Shown here: positions 13,622 through 22,160 of the stretch, piece after piece
Layout of the letters: every line of letters begins with the position of its first letter
How positions within the stretch are numbered: position 1 is the first letter of the stretch
Assembly: GCA_046081705.1 (NCBI GenBank)
Contig: JBJTWK010000119.1
Coordinates: forward strand, 1-27,030
Length of the DNA stretch: 27,030 nucleotides
Source of the DNA: IMCC26256 sp046081705
Lineage (GTDB): Bacteria > Actinomycetota > Acidimicrobiia > IMCC26256
Direction of reading: 5' to 3'
Position numbers and translations under genes: made by a program
The notes under the pieces: model-generated
Told to the model about the DNA's origin: nothing
Seen by the model: only the letters and a program-made list of their open reading frames with translations
The model's database searches: none

Positions 13622-15576
13622 TCGTCCGAATCCCGTCCCCCGGTGGTGGCGGCGTCGACCGCAACCCGAACGAGGTGGTTCCAGAGCGCCGTGGCCCCGA
13701 TCGGGGTGAGCCGACCATCGGGGGCGCGCACGGCGCCGGCGGCGCCGACGGGACGGGGGTCGTCGCCCGGGCAGAGGATCGGGTCGAGATCGACGGCGAG
13801 CACGGTCGTGCGGTGGTCGGCGGCGTACCGGCGCCAGACGCCATCGATCCACGCGAGCCGCACCGGATCACGCAACTGTTGGGCGGTCGGCGAGTCGTCG
13901 GCGGTCCGGGTCGCGACACAGGGAACCGTGGTGAGGAGCAGGCGCCCTCGTCGGGGGGTGAGGATCAGGCGTGCCTCGTCGAGGCGGTCCCGCAGCACTC
14001 GTTCGTACTCGGGCGTGCCGACGCGCAGCGTCCGCCCGCCGACGCGCTGATCGAGGAGCTCGGCCTGCCCGGCCATGAGGACGACGGCGTCCGGGTCGAA
14101 GGCGTCCATCCCGGCCTGGAAGGCGTCGCGCCAGTCGTCGCAGGCGATCGGTGCGATCGGTTCGCCGTCGATGAGGGGACGGTTCCCGACGAGGTTGCAC
14201 CCGATGGTCGCGACCGCCGCTGATGCGGCTCCGGGCACGCCACGGTGCACGAGGCGGCCGGTGCGGGCGGACAGGTCGTACGCGTCGAGCTCCCCGGCGA
14301 CCAGCACGCGCGAAGTGTGCCTTGGGAGCGCGCTCGCCGCACCCTGGAGCTGAGCTCGCTGGAACACCCATGCTGGCGCCGGTTCGGCCCGGCTCGTGAC
14401 GACGAGGATCGCGACGACGGTGGCTGCGATCGCTGCGATCGCCACCCGCCCCTCCCGTCCACGCAGCCGTCCCTCGCGCACCGGCATCTCGATCCATCGG
14501 TACGAGGCGGCGGCCATGGCCGCAAGCACGAGCAGGCGGAGAGCGAGCAGGGGCACTCCGTCGAGGCCGACGGCTTCGGGCGACATCCAGCGGAAGAGCG
14601 GCACGTGGAACAGGTAGAGCCCGTAGGACACGAGGCCCGTGGCCGCGATCGGGCGCCAGGAGAGGACCCGCCCGGCGATCGGACTCCGGGGCTGCAGCAC
14701 GGCGACGATGATCACTGCTGTCGCGGCGGCGGCGAGGTACGAGCCGCCCCGGTAGGTGAGCGCGTCGGTCGCGCGCAGCGTCGCAAACTCGGCGAAGAGC
14801 ACGAGGAGGGCGAGGACCGCGAGCGCCTCGACGGCCAGCCGTCCACGTTCCGATCGGATGGCACCCCACTCACGCCAGACGATGGCGATGATCCCGCCGA
14901 GGATGAGCTCGCCGGCCCGAGCGGTCGTGGAGCCGTAGGCCCGGCTCCACCCGTGTGCGGCGAAGTACCACGCCATCGCGGCTGCGGATGCGGCCACGCC
15001 GGCGCCGAGCACGGTCAGCGTGGCGGCGCGGCGGTGCCGTGTCGCCATCAGGACGCCGCCGAGGAGGAACGGCCAGACCAGGTACCACTGCTCCTCGATC
15101 GAGAGGGACCACGTGTGGCTCAACGGTGCGCGTCCGGGATCCCCGAACATGCGGTACCAGTTCTGCACGTAGAGGAGCGTCGCGAACGACTGGTTCCTGA
15201 GACTCGTCAACTCCCACCGTGGCGCGGCGAACGCACCCCACGCGGCGCAGAACGCCAGCATGACGAGCAGCGCGGGGAGCAGTCGCCGGGCTCGGCGGAC
15301 CCAGAAGATCGTGGAGACCGTCCGGCCGGTCCGGTCGCGGGTCACAAGGAGGATGCCCGTGATGAGGAAGCCGGAGAGGACGAAGAACACGTCCACGCCG
15401 AGGAACCCACCGGGTACCCACTGCTCGCGCAGTCCTCCGGCGGCGGCGTGGTAGAGGATGACGGCGATCACTGCGAGCCCTCGCAGGCCATCGAGTGCGG
15501 GACGCCGCGCCAGCGTGCCCTCCCGTACTGAGTCGGCGGCGTCCCGGGACGGGTCCAGGGCGATGGTCGTCGGCAT
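13618..15576 (-). CDS. acyltransferase-3 (OafA/YrhL-like) membrane protein with SGNH-like domain, paralogue B
   Basis: 652 residues. The acyltransferase-3 part (about 25-395) has R32-x10-H43 in LDGLRGLAVIAVILYH, FWVRRARRLLPALL, SLSIEEQWY (157-165) and YGLYLFH (318-324). The C-terminal SGNH-like domain starts at VLVAGELDAYDLS (424-436): GELDA replaces the expected GDSxA, so the Ser nucleophile is absent; the C-terminal block DGRLTPIGATALW (620-632) lacks the His of the usual DGxH motif. Four cysteines (460, 479, 553, 602) are kept and probably form disulfides outside the cell. Transcription is from C into B into A; a 26-base gap separates it from C, with only a poor ribosome-binding site before ATG 15576. 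Close paralogue of C. Confidence 0.9.
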   Translation of the reverse strand: MPTTIALDPSRDAADSVREGTLARRPALDGLRGLAVIAVILYHAAAGGLREQWVPGGFLGVDVFFVLSGFLITGILLVTRDRTGRTVSTIFWVRRARRLLPALLVMLAFCAAWGAFAAPRWELTSLRNQSFATLLYVQNWYRMFGDPGRAPLSHTWSLSIEEQWYLVWPFLLGGVLMATRHRRAATLTVLGAGVAASAAAMAWYFAAHGWSRAYGSTTARAGELILGGIIAIVWREWGAIRSERGRLAVEALAVLALLVLFAEFATLRATDALTYRGGSYLAAAATAVIIVAVLQPRSPIAGRVLSWRPIAATGLVSYGLYLFHVPLFRWMSPEAVGLDGVPLLALRLLVLAAMAAASYRWIEMPVREGRLRGREGRVAIAAIAATVVAILVVTSRAEPAPAWVFQRAQLQGAASALPRHTSRVLVAGELDAYDLSARTGRLVHRGVPGAASAAVATIGCNLVGNRPLIDGEPIAPIACDDWRDAFQAGMDAFDPDAVVLMAGQAELLDQRVGGRTLRVGTPEYERVLRDRLDEARLILTPRRGRLLLTTVPCVATRTADDSPTAQQLRDPVRLAWIDGVWRRYAADHRTTVLAVDLDPILCPGDDPRPVGAAGAVRAPDGRLTPIGATALWNHLVRVAVDAATTGGRDSDE

Positions 15577-15602
15577 ATCGGTGTGTCGGCCGAGGGTGCC
15601 CC

Positions 15603-17567
15603 TCAGCGCGAACGTCCCTTCGGCGTCCCGGTCGCGCGCAGCGCGCTGTCGATGAGGTGGGACCAGAGCGCCTCCGCACCGCGGGCCGTCAGCCGTCCGT
15701 CGGCGTCACGGACCGGCTGGCCGTCGATGATCGGCCGAGGGTTCCCGTCGGGGCAGAGCACGGGGGAGATGTCGACGAGTCGGACATCATCGGGGTGGTT
15801 CGCGGCGAAGGTGCGCCACACCTCGTTGAGCCACGCGACTCGTGACGGGTCCTGCGACAGGGTCGCGAACGCGCTCCTGTCGCCTTCGACACCTGCGATG
15901 CACGGGATCGTGGTGAGCACGAGTGGCGTGCCGGTGGGTTGCAGGATCCGGCGCGCCTCATTCAGGCGGTTGCGCAGCGCGATCGCATACTCGGGCGTCC
16001 CCACCCGGAGGATCCGCCCCCTCACGAACTGGTCGTAGATCTCGGCGCGCCCAGCCATCAGCACGGCGACGTCGGGTCGGAACCCCGTGGCGATCGCGTC
16101 GAAGAGCTCTGGCCAGGGTACGCACTCCGCCGGCGGGCCGTAGTTCCCGGCGAGCGCGGGTTGCGAGCCGATGATGGCGCACCCGAGTGAGGCGACTGCG
16201 GTCGCCTCTGCTCCGGGTACTCCTCGGTAGACGAGCGTCCCGGTCCGGTCACTGAGGTCGAACGCGTCGAGCTCGCCGGCCACGAGGACCCGTGGGGTGC
16301 CGGCCGGGGTCGCCGCGGCGGCGCTCACGAGCCGGTCTCGGGCGAGCGCCCACACCGGGGGCGCCGTGCCCGCTCTTGTGACCCCGAACACGACCGCGAG
16401 CGTGACCAGGATCGCGACGATCGCGAGGCGGCCCTCTCGACCCTGCAACCTGCCGTTGCGGACGGGCATCTCGATCAGCCGGTACGAGGCGATCGCCATC
16501 GCGGCGAGCACGGCGAGCCGGGCCCCCAGCAGTGGCCAGGTGCTCAAGCCAGTGGCTTCGGGCGACATCCAGCGGAACAGCGGGACGTGGTAGAGGTACA
16601 CGCCGTAGGACACCAGGCCGACGGCGGCGAGCGGGCGCCACCCGAACATCGGGCGGACGACCGGGCTGCCGGGTTGGAGCGCCGCGACGATGATGACGGC
16701 GGTCGCGACGGCGACGAGGTAGAAGCCGCCCCGGTAGAGGCCGGGGTCGAACGGCGTGGCGAAGCGGAACTGCCACGCGAGGTACCCGAGCGCAACGAGC
16801 GCGCCGACCTCGACGACGATGCGCGCCGTCCGGTTCCGGATCACCGGGGACTCGCGCAGGGCGACCGCGATGAGGCAACCGAGCAGGAGCTCCCCGGCGC
16901 GGCTGAAGGTCGAGTAGTACCCGTTCGCCCAGCCCCAGCGAGCGAAGGTGATCGCCATGAAGATCGCCGAGGCGACCGTGAGCCCGGTGATCGCAAGGAT
17001 GAGCGGCCGGCGGCGGTTCCGCGACAGCACGAGGAGGCCGGCCAGGAGGAACGGCCAGACGAAGTACCACTGCTCCTCGATCGAGAGGGACCAGGTGTGT
17101 CCGATGGGGGCCCGGCCCGGCGTGCCGTAGAGCGTGAACCAGTTCTCCACGTAGAGCATGGTCGCGACGGTCTGGCTCCACAGGCTCGCGAGCTCCCACT
17201 TCGGCGACGCGAAGTAGCCGTACGCAGCCGCGAACAGGAGCATGACGAGCAGGGCCGGCAGGAGTCGTCGGGCCCGGCGGATCCAGAACTCCTTCGTCGC
17301 GGTCCGTCCGGTGCGTTCCCGATTGGTGAGGAGGATCCCGGTGATGAGGAACCCCGAGAGCACGAGGAACACGTCGACCCCCAGGAACCCGCCCGGGACC
17401 CACCGGTCTCGGGGTCGATTCACGCAGTCGTGGTAGAGGACGACGGCGATCACCGCGAGGGCCCGGATCCCGTCGAGTGCGGGCTGGTGGGCGAGCCGCC
17501 CCTCGCCGGGGGGCGCGTTCGGGTCGGGTGCGCCGCCGGGGCTCGGAGCATCGATGGTGGCGGTCAC
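15603..17567 (-). CDS. acyltransferase-3 (OafA/YrhL-like) membrane protein with SGNH-like domain, paralogue C
   Basis: 654 residues; first gene of the three-gene acyltransferase unit. The acyltransferase-3 domain (about 28-400) has R35-x10-H46 in LDGIRALAVIAVVLYH, FWIRRARRLLPALL, SLSIEEQWY (160-168) and YGVYLYH (321-327). The SGNH-like domain begins VLVAGELDAFDLSDRTG (427-443), again with GELDA instead of GDSxA, and ends with DGRLTARGAEALW (623-635), again without the catalytic His. Cysteines 463, 482, 556 and 605 correspond to those in A and B. It starts at GTG 17567 with a run of six G (17571-17576, minus strand) as ribosome-binding site, and has a TAGCGT promoter candidate about 52 bases upstream, so it is leadered rather than leaderless. 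Likely surface glycan or lipid O-acylation; substrate unknown. Confidence 0.9.
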   Translation of the reverse strand: MTATIDAPSPGGAPDPNAPPGEGRLAHQPALDGIRALAVIAVVLYHDCVNRPRDRWVPGGFLGVDVFLVLSGFLITGILLTNRERTGRTATKEFWIRRARRLLPALLVMLLFAAAYGYFASPKWELASLWSQTVATMLYVENWFTLYGTPGRAPIGHTWSLSIEEQWYFVWPFLLAGLLVLSRNRRRPLILAITGLTVASAIFMAITFARWGWANGYYSTFSRAGELLLGCLIAVALRESPVIRNRTARIVVEVGALVALGYLAWQFRFATPFDPGLYRGGFYLVAVATAVIIVAALQPGSPVVRPMFGWRPLAAVGLVSYGVYLYHVPLFRWMSPEATGLSTWPLLGARLAVLAAMAIASYRLIEMPVRNGRLQGREGRLAIVAILVTLAVVFGVTRAGTAPPVWALARDRLVSAAAATPAGTPRVLVAGELDAFDLSDRTGTLVYRGVPGAEATAVASLGCAIIGSQPALAGNYGPPAECVPWPELFDAIATGFRPDVAVLMAGRAEIYDQFVRGRILRVGTPEYAIALRNRLNEARRILQPTGTPLVLTTIPCIAGVEGDRSAFATLSQDPSRVAWLNEVWRTFAANHPDDVRLVDISPVLCPDGNPRPIIDGQPVRDADGRLTARGAEALWSHLIDSALRATGTPKGRSR

Positions 17568-17618
17568 GGTCCCCCCGACCGTCCGAGGGGACGATCCATC
17601 CCGAACGGGTCGATCCCA

Positions 17619-17624
17619 ACGCTA
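17619..17624 (-). promoter_or_regulatory. -10 candidate (TAGCGT) for the acyltransferase operon
   Basis: Minus-strand TAGCGT in the 113-base gap after the sulfatase gene would give a leader of about 44 bases before GTG 17567. No convincing -35 is visible. Confidence 0.4.
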
Positions 17625-17653
17625 GTGGCGCGGGACCGGGCCCCCGACCGCGC

Positions 17654-17675
17654 CCGACCCCGGCGACCGGGTCGG
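17654..17675 (-). terminator. GC-rich hairpin just after the alkyl sulfatase stop
   Basis: On the minus strand CCGACCCGG (17675-17667) pairs with CCGGGGTCGG (17663-17654) around a 3-base loop with one bulged G. It starts 6 bases after the sulfatase stop codon. There is no T-run, as is common in high-GC Actinobacteria. It should separate the sulfatase from the acyltransferase operon. Confidence 0.5.
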
Positions 17676-17680
17676 AGGAC

Positions 17681-19564
17681 CTAGGGCTCGACGATCGGGA
17701 AGTTCGTCATGAACGTGTCGAGGTTGGCGAAGATCCGCTCGGGCGCCGCCGCATCGCCGGCCACGATCACTGCACCGGACCCGACCGCCTCGGCGATGGT
17801 GACGACCTGGTCCGTGAGCGCGAGCAGGGTCGCCCGGTCGAGGCGGAGGGTCGCCTCGGCCTCGGGGTCCCGGCGCCCGCCGACGGCATGGATCGTGCGG
17901 TTCGACAGACCGAGCACCCACGCCTCACCGGTGTCGGTCACGTCGAGGTTGATCGTGACCCGGAGACCACCGACGTCCTCGGATCGGATCGACACCGCGA
18001 GGGTCTCGAGGATCTGCTCGACGCTCATCGCGGCGAGCACTCCGCCTCGGCGCCCCCGACCGCGGGGCAGGGTCCCGTGGCGCAGCTCCTGGGCCCCCTG
18101 GAGGTAGGCGTTGCGGAAGGTCGCCGACTCGGACTGGTACCCGAGCTGCTCGAGCGCGTCGGCCTGCAGCGCCCGGGCCGCGGTGTTGGTCGGATCCGCG
18201 AACACGAGGTGGTTCACGACCTCGACCACCCAGCGGTAGTCGCCGGCGTCGAACGCGGCGCGGGCGTCGGCCAGCAGCGCGTCGGCGCCGCCGGCGAGTC
18301 GTACGTAGCGGGCACCCGCCTCGGTGGGCGGGAGCCGCCAGAGGTTCGCCGGGTTCGCGTCGTACCACGAGAGGTACCGCTGGTAGACGGCCTTCACGTT
18401 GTGCACGAGCGCGCCGTAGTAGCCGACCGTGTGGGACTCGGACCGGAACTCCGGCGGGAGCTCGAGCATCTCGGCGATCTCGATCGCGGTGTGACCGTGG
18501 TTCGCCATCCGCATCGTCTGGTCGTGGATCCAGCGGTAGAGGTCGCGTTGGAGGGTGAGGTAGCCGAGCACGTCCTCGCGGCCCCAGCGGGGCCAGTGGT
18601 GCGAGGCGAACATCACCTCGGTGTCGGAGCCGAAGAGCTCGATCATCTCGTCGATGTACTTCGACCACTTCAAGGCGTCACGGACGTGTGCGCCCCGGAT
18701 CGGGACGAGGTTGTGCATGGTGTGCGTGCAGTTCTCGGCGGTGCACAGCCAGCCCCGGTCCGGGAAGAAGAAGTTCATCTCCGCGGGAGCCTCAGCCTCC
18801 GGCGTCAACTGGAACACGATGCGGATGCCGTCGACGACGAGCTCCTCGCCGGTCGCGGTGACCTCCTCGGTCGGCGCGATGAGGTCCGAGGGCCAGAACG
18901 GGACGGCCTTGCCGAGGCCGCAGTCGACGTGGCCCCGCGGTCCGGCCGGGAGCAGCGGGCCGAACTGGTAGGCCGCCCGCCGCAGCATGGCGAAGCCCGC
19001 GATGACGTTCTCCTCGATCGTCTCGCGCATGAAGTGCTCGGGCGCGATGATCCGGCACCGTCCGGCCGCCACGTCCTCGCGGGTGGTCACCCCGAGGACG
19101 CCGCCGAAGTGATCGGCGTGGGAGTGCGTGTAGATGACGGCGACCACGGGGCGCTCGCCGAGGTGCTCGTTCGCGAGTTCGAGGCAGGCCCGGGCCGTGT
19201 ACTCGGCGGTCAGCGGGTCGATGACGATCCAGCCCGTGTCGCCGGCGATGAAGGTGACGTTCGAGATGTCGTAGCCGCGGGCCTGCCAGATGCCGGGCGC
19301 GACCTCGAACAGGCCGTGGATCCCGTTCAACTGGGCCTGGCGCCACAGGCTCGGGTTCACCGTGTCGGGATTGGGACTCCCGCGCTCGATGAAGTCGTAC
19401 CGGGGGAGGTCCCACACGCGCCCGAACGGCGACTCGATGATCCCGGTCGGGTGAGTGGCGACGAGGCCACGGGAGGCTCGGTCGAAGTCTTCCGGGTCGA
19501 AGTCGAGATCGGCCGGCGCGTTCGCGGCGCGGGTCTGCGGCGTGGCGTCCTTCGGTGCATCCAT
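17681..19564 (-). CDS. alkyl sulfatase family metallo-beta-lactamase-fold hydrolase (SdsA1/BDS1-like)
   Basis: 627-residue enzyme predicted to hydrolyse primary alkyl sulfates to alcohol and sulfate with a binuclear zinc site. The MBL domain has H147-x-H149-x-D151-H152 (YTHSHADHFGG), E258 (TPEAEAPAE), E277 (CTAENCTH) and H322 (ASHHWPRWG); these spacings match the zinc ligands I recall for Pseudomonas SdsA1 (H169/H171/D173/H174/E280/E299/H344). A helical dimerisation region follows (about 330-490) and an SCP2-like lipid-binding domain fills the end (about 510-627). No signal peptide is visible, unlike SdsA1, so it is probably cytoplasmic. ATG 19564 is 6 bases after TGC+GATGCT, a possible extended -10. 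It is divergent from the ABC-F gene. Confidence 0.93.
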   Translation of the reverse strand: MDAPKDATPQTRAANAPADLDFDPEDFDRASRGLVATHPTGIIESPFGRVWDLPRYDFIERGSPNPDTVNPSLWRQAQLNGIHGLFEVAPGIWQARGYDISNVTFIAGDTGWIVIDPLTAEYTARACLELANEHLGERPVVAVIYTHSHADHFGGVLGVTTREDVAAGRCRIIAPEHFMRETIEENVIAGFAMLRRAAYQFGPLLPAGPRGHVDCGLGKAVPFWPSDLIAPTEEVTATGEELVVDGIRIVFQLTPEAEAPAEMNFFFPDRGWLCTAENCTHTMHNLVPIRGAHVRDALKWSKYIDEMIELFGSDTEVMFASHHWPRWGREDVLGYLTLQRDLYRWIHDQTMRMANHGHTAIEIAEMLELPPEFRSESHTVGYYGALVHNVKAVYQRYLSWYDANPANLWRLPPTEAGARYVRLAGGADALLADARAAFDAGDYRWVVEVVNHLVFADPTNTAARALQADALEQLGYQSESATFRNAYLQGAQELRHGTLPRGRGRRGGVLAAMSVEQILETLAVSIRSEDVGGLRVTINLDVTDTGEAWVLGLSNRTIHAVGGRRDPEAEATLRLDRATLLALTDQVVTIAEAVGSGAVIVAGDAAAPERIFANLDTFMTNFPIVEP

Positions 19565-19570
19565 GGTCCG

Positions 19571-19579
19571 AGCATCGCA
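19571..19579 (-). promoter_or_regulatory. weak extended -10 candidate for the alkyl sulfatase gene
   Basis: Minus-strand TGCGATGCT (TGn plus GATGCT) ends 6 bases before ATG 19564. The first base of the hexamer departs from T, so support is modest. Confidence 0.3.
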
Positions 19580-19669
19580 CCTCGTGGAGTCGACGCGACG
19601 GAGCGCGGGAGGGTCGGCACGCTCGCGCCGTCGCCCGGGCTCCCTGATCGCTGGTCGCCGGCCGGCGCG

Positions 19670-19675
19670 TAGGGT
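19670..19675 (+). promoter_or_regulatory. leaderless -10 (TAGGGT) for the ABC-F gene
   Basis: TAGGGT fits TAnnnT and ends 7 bases before ATG 19683. Confidence 0.55.
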
Positions 19676-19682
19676 GACCGAC

Positions 19683-21329
19683 ATGTCCGGAACGCTCACC
19701 GCTCGGGGGCTCGCCCTGTCCGTCGGGGACACTGTGCTCCTCGACGCGGTCGACCTGCAGGCGGCCCCGGGCTGGTGCGTGGGCCTCGTCGGTCCGAACG
19801 GGGTCGGGAAGTCGACGCTGCTCCGGGTGCTCGCCGGGGAGCAGGATCCGGACGCCGGCGCCATCGCTCTCGCCCCGAAGGGTGCGACGGTGGGACACCT
19901 CCCGCAGGAGCCCGAGCGGCGGGTGGACGAGACGGTGCTCGCGTTCCTCGGGCGCCGGACCGGGGTCACCGCGGCGGACCACGAACTCGAGGCGGCGACG
20001 CTCGCGCTGTCGACGGGCGAGGCGGGCGGGGAGGATCGGTACGCCGACGCCCTCGAGCGTTGGCTCGCCCTCGGTGCCGCCGACCTCGAGTCGCGGATCG
20101 GCGGGGTCTGGGCGGAACTCGGCCTCGTGTCCCGACTCCTCGACCAGCCGATGGCGTCGTTGTCGGGCGGGGAGGCGGCGCGGGTCGGGCTCGCGGCGCT
20201 GCTGCTCGCGCGGTTCGACCTGTTCCTGCTCGACGAGCCGACGAACGACCTCGACCTGGACGGCCTCGCCCGCCTCGAGGCGTGGGTACGGGACCAGGAG
20301 GCCCCCGTGATCCTCGTGAGTCACGACCGTGCGTTCCTGCGCCGCACGGTCACCCACGTGGCCGAACTCGATCCGTTCACCCACCGCCTCTCGGTGTTCG
20401 CCGGCGGGTGGGACTCCTACCTCTCCGAGCGCACCGTGGCGGCGCAGCACGCCCAGGAGCGGTACGAGGAGTATGCGGATCGGCGTGACGCGTTGGCCGG
20501 CCGCGCCCAGCGGGAGCGCGAGTGGGCGACCCGCGGCCGGTCGAAGGCCAAGCGCAAGCCGTCGGACAACGATAAGCACGTGCGGGCGTTCAAGGTCGAT
20601 CAGACCGAACAGTTGGCGGGGAAGGCGGCCCGCACGGAGCGAGCGATCGAACGCCTCGAGGTCGTCGACAAGCCTCGCGACGCGTGGGAGTTGCGACTCA
20701 GCTTCGGTGAGGCGGCCCGAGGCGGGGACGTCGTCGCGCGTCTCGACGGCGCAGTGGCGCGCAATGGCGGCTTCACGCTCGGACCGATCGACCTCACGGT
20801 CGGGGTGGGGGAGCGGATCGCGATCGTCGGCGCGAACGGGTCCGGGAAGTCGACCCTGCTCGACGTGATCCTCGGCCGCCGGGCCCTCGACGGCGGGTCG
20901 CGGTGGATGGGCCCGGGCGTGGTCGTGGGTGAACTCGAGCAACGGCGGTCCCAGCTCTCGTCCGACCGCACGCTCCTCGAGGAGTTCATGGACTCGACCG
21001 GGATGACCATCCCCGACGCGCGCACACTGCTCGCGAAGTTCGGCATCGGTGCCGGGGAGGTCGCGCGGCCGACCGCGTCGCTCTCGCCCGGCGAACGCAC
21101 GCGGACCGTGCTCGCACTGCTCATGGCGACGGGGACCAACTGCCTCGTGCTCGACGAGCCGACGAACCACCTCGACCTGCCTGCGATCGAGCAGTTGGAG
21201 GCGGCCCTCGAACGGTTCCGCGGCGCGGTGCTCCTCGTGACCCACGACCGGGACCTGCTCGACGCGGTGCGGCTCACGCGACGCATCGAGGTCGGCGCCG
21301 GTCGCATCGTGGCCGATGACCCGCTGTGA
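19683..21329 (+). CDS. ABC-F family ATPase (ribosome-associated)
   Basis: 548-residue protein with two ABC ATPase domains and no membrane segments, the ABC-F arrangement; such proteins act at the ribosomal E site as translation factors or antibiotic-protection factors. Domain 1: Walker A GPNGVGKS (37-44), signature SGGEA (161-165), Walker B LFLLDEPTNDLD (180-191). An interdomain linker of about 80 residues (250-330) contains the charged RSKAKRKPSDNDKH stretch (286-299). Domain 2: Walker A GANGSGKS (383-390), signature SPGE (468-471), Walker B LVLDEPTNHLD. Both catalytic Glu residues are present. ATG 19683 is supported by the leaderless -10; an in-frame GTG 9 bases upstream is possible. Housekeeping versus resistance role cannot be decided here. 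Confidence 0.93.
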   Translation: MSGTLTARGLALSVGDTVLLDAVDLQAAPGWCVGLVGPNGVGKSTLLRVLAGEQDPDAGAIALAPKGATVGHLPQEPERRVDETVLAFLGRRTGVTAADHELEAATLALSTGEAGGEDRYADALERWLALGAADLESRIGGVWAELGLVSRLLDQPMASLSGGEAARVGLAALLLARFDLFLLDEPTNDLDLDGLARLEAWVRDQEAPVILVSHDRAFLRRTVTHVAELDPFTHRLSVFAGGWDSYLSERTVAAQHAQERYEEYADRRDALAGRAQREREWATRGRSKAKRKPSDNDKHVRAFKVDQTEQLAGKAARTERAIERLEVVDKPRDAWELRLSFGEAARGGDVVARLDGAVARNGGFTLGPIDLTVGVGERIAIVGANGSGKSTLLDVILGRRALDGGSRWMGPGVVVGELEQRRSQLSSDRTLLEEFMDSTGMTIPDARTLLAKFGIGAGEVARPTASLSPGERTRTVLALLMATGTNCLVLDEPTNHLDLPAIEQLEAALERFRGAVLLVTHDRDLLDAVRLTRRIEVGAGRIVADDPL

Positions 21330-21365
21330 TCCCGGGCCGCGCGGGGCGTGCTTGACTCGGTGACC

Positions 21366-22160
21366 ATGGCGTGGGCGACGGCGGGCGACGGGGTCGACAT
21401 CTGGTTCGAGCAGGCCGGCGCCGGACCGCGGGTGCTCGTCATCAACGGCACCGGCAGTGACCTGCGCACCGAGCCGAACATCTTCGCCAGCCCGTGGGCC
21501 CGTGAGTTCGATCTCGTGTCGTACGACCACCGTGACCTCGGGCGCAGCAGCCGCGTCGATGAGCAGCCGACGATGGCCGACTTCGCGGACGACGCCGCGG
21601 TGGTGATCGATGCGGTGGGGTGGGAATCCTGCTCCGTGATCGGGATCTCGTTCGGCGGGATGGTCGCGCAGGAACTCGCGATCCGGCACCCGTCACGGAT
21701 CGAACGGCTCGCGCTCCTGTGCACGTCGAGTGGCGGGGCCGGCGGTTCCTCCTACCCGCTGCACGAACTCGAGGATCTCGACGAGGATCGCCGGGCGCGC
21801 ACGCTCCTCGCGATCAACGACACGCGGTACGACACGGTCTGGCAGGACCGACATCCCGACGAGGCGGCACCGCTCATCGAGTTCGTCCGCTCGGCCCGGA
21901 CCCCGATGAGCGCGAAGCAACTCGAGGCCCGACGGACCCACGACACGTTCGATCGGCTCGGAGGGATCGCCGGGCCCACGCTCGTGGCGGCCGGTCGGCA
22001 CGACGGGATCGCGCCGCTCGCCAACGCGGAGGCCTTGGCCGCTGCGATCCCGGACGCCCACCTCGAGGTGTTCGAGGGCGGGCACGCCTTCCTCATCCAG
22101 GACCGGCGGGCCTTCCCGACGATCGCCGCGTTCGTCGCTGATCGGGACGGGTCAGGCTGA
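21366..22160 (+). CDS. alpha/beta hydrolase
   Basis: 264-residue alpha/beta-hydrolase-fold protein. The oxyanion region is VLVINGTGSDLR (24-35), the nucleophile elbow GISFGG (93-98, S95), the acid D213 in AGRHDGIAP, and the His H240 in FEGGHAFLIQD; the triad is complete. YDHRDLGRSSR (53-63) is the usual strand-4 turn. It resembles the 3-oxoadipate enol-lactonase/esterase group, but the substrate is unknown. ATG 21366 is chosen over GTG 21360; TTGACT lies 8 bases upstream and no Shine-Dalgarno is seen. It starts 36 bases after the ABC-F stop and may be co-transcribed. Its last 9 bases overlap the convergent DoxX-like gene. Confidence 0.87.
   Translation: MAWATAGDGVDIWFEQAGAGPRVLVINGTGSDLRTEPNIFASPWAREFDLVSYDHRDLGRSSRVDEQPTMADFADDAAVVIDAVGWESCSVIGISFGGMVAQELAIRHPSRIERLALLCTSSGGAGGSSYPLHELEDLDEDRRARTLLAINDTRYDTVWQDRHPDEAAPLIEFVRSARTPMSAKQLEARRTHDTFDRLGGIAGPTLVAAGRHDGIAPLANAEALAAAIPDAHLEVFEGGHAFLIQDRRAFPTIAAFVADRDGSG

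Noticed and set aside
11702..17567. Repeated DNA blocks every 2 kb, considered as a repeat array or assembly duplication
   Set aside because: The copies differ throughout and each encodes a full-length, distinct protein with its own start and stop, so this is gene duplication rather than an artefact or CRISPR-like repeat.
17568..17680. One operon joining the alkyl sulfatase with the three acyltransferases
   Set aside because: A stable hairpin follows the sulfatase stop and a separate promoter candidate plus strong ribosome site precede the acyltransferases.
18792..21689. A minus-strand frame of nearly 1000 codons opposite the ABC-F gene
   Set aside because: It is low-complexity, charged sequence with no domain, lying opposite two genes with complete catalytic motifs; an effect of high G+C.
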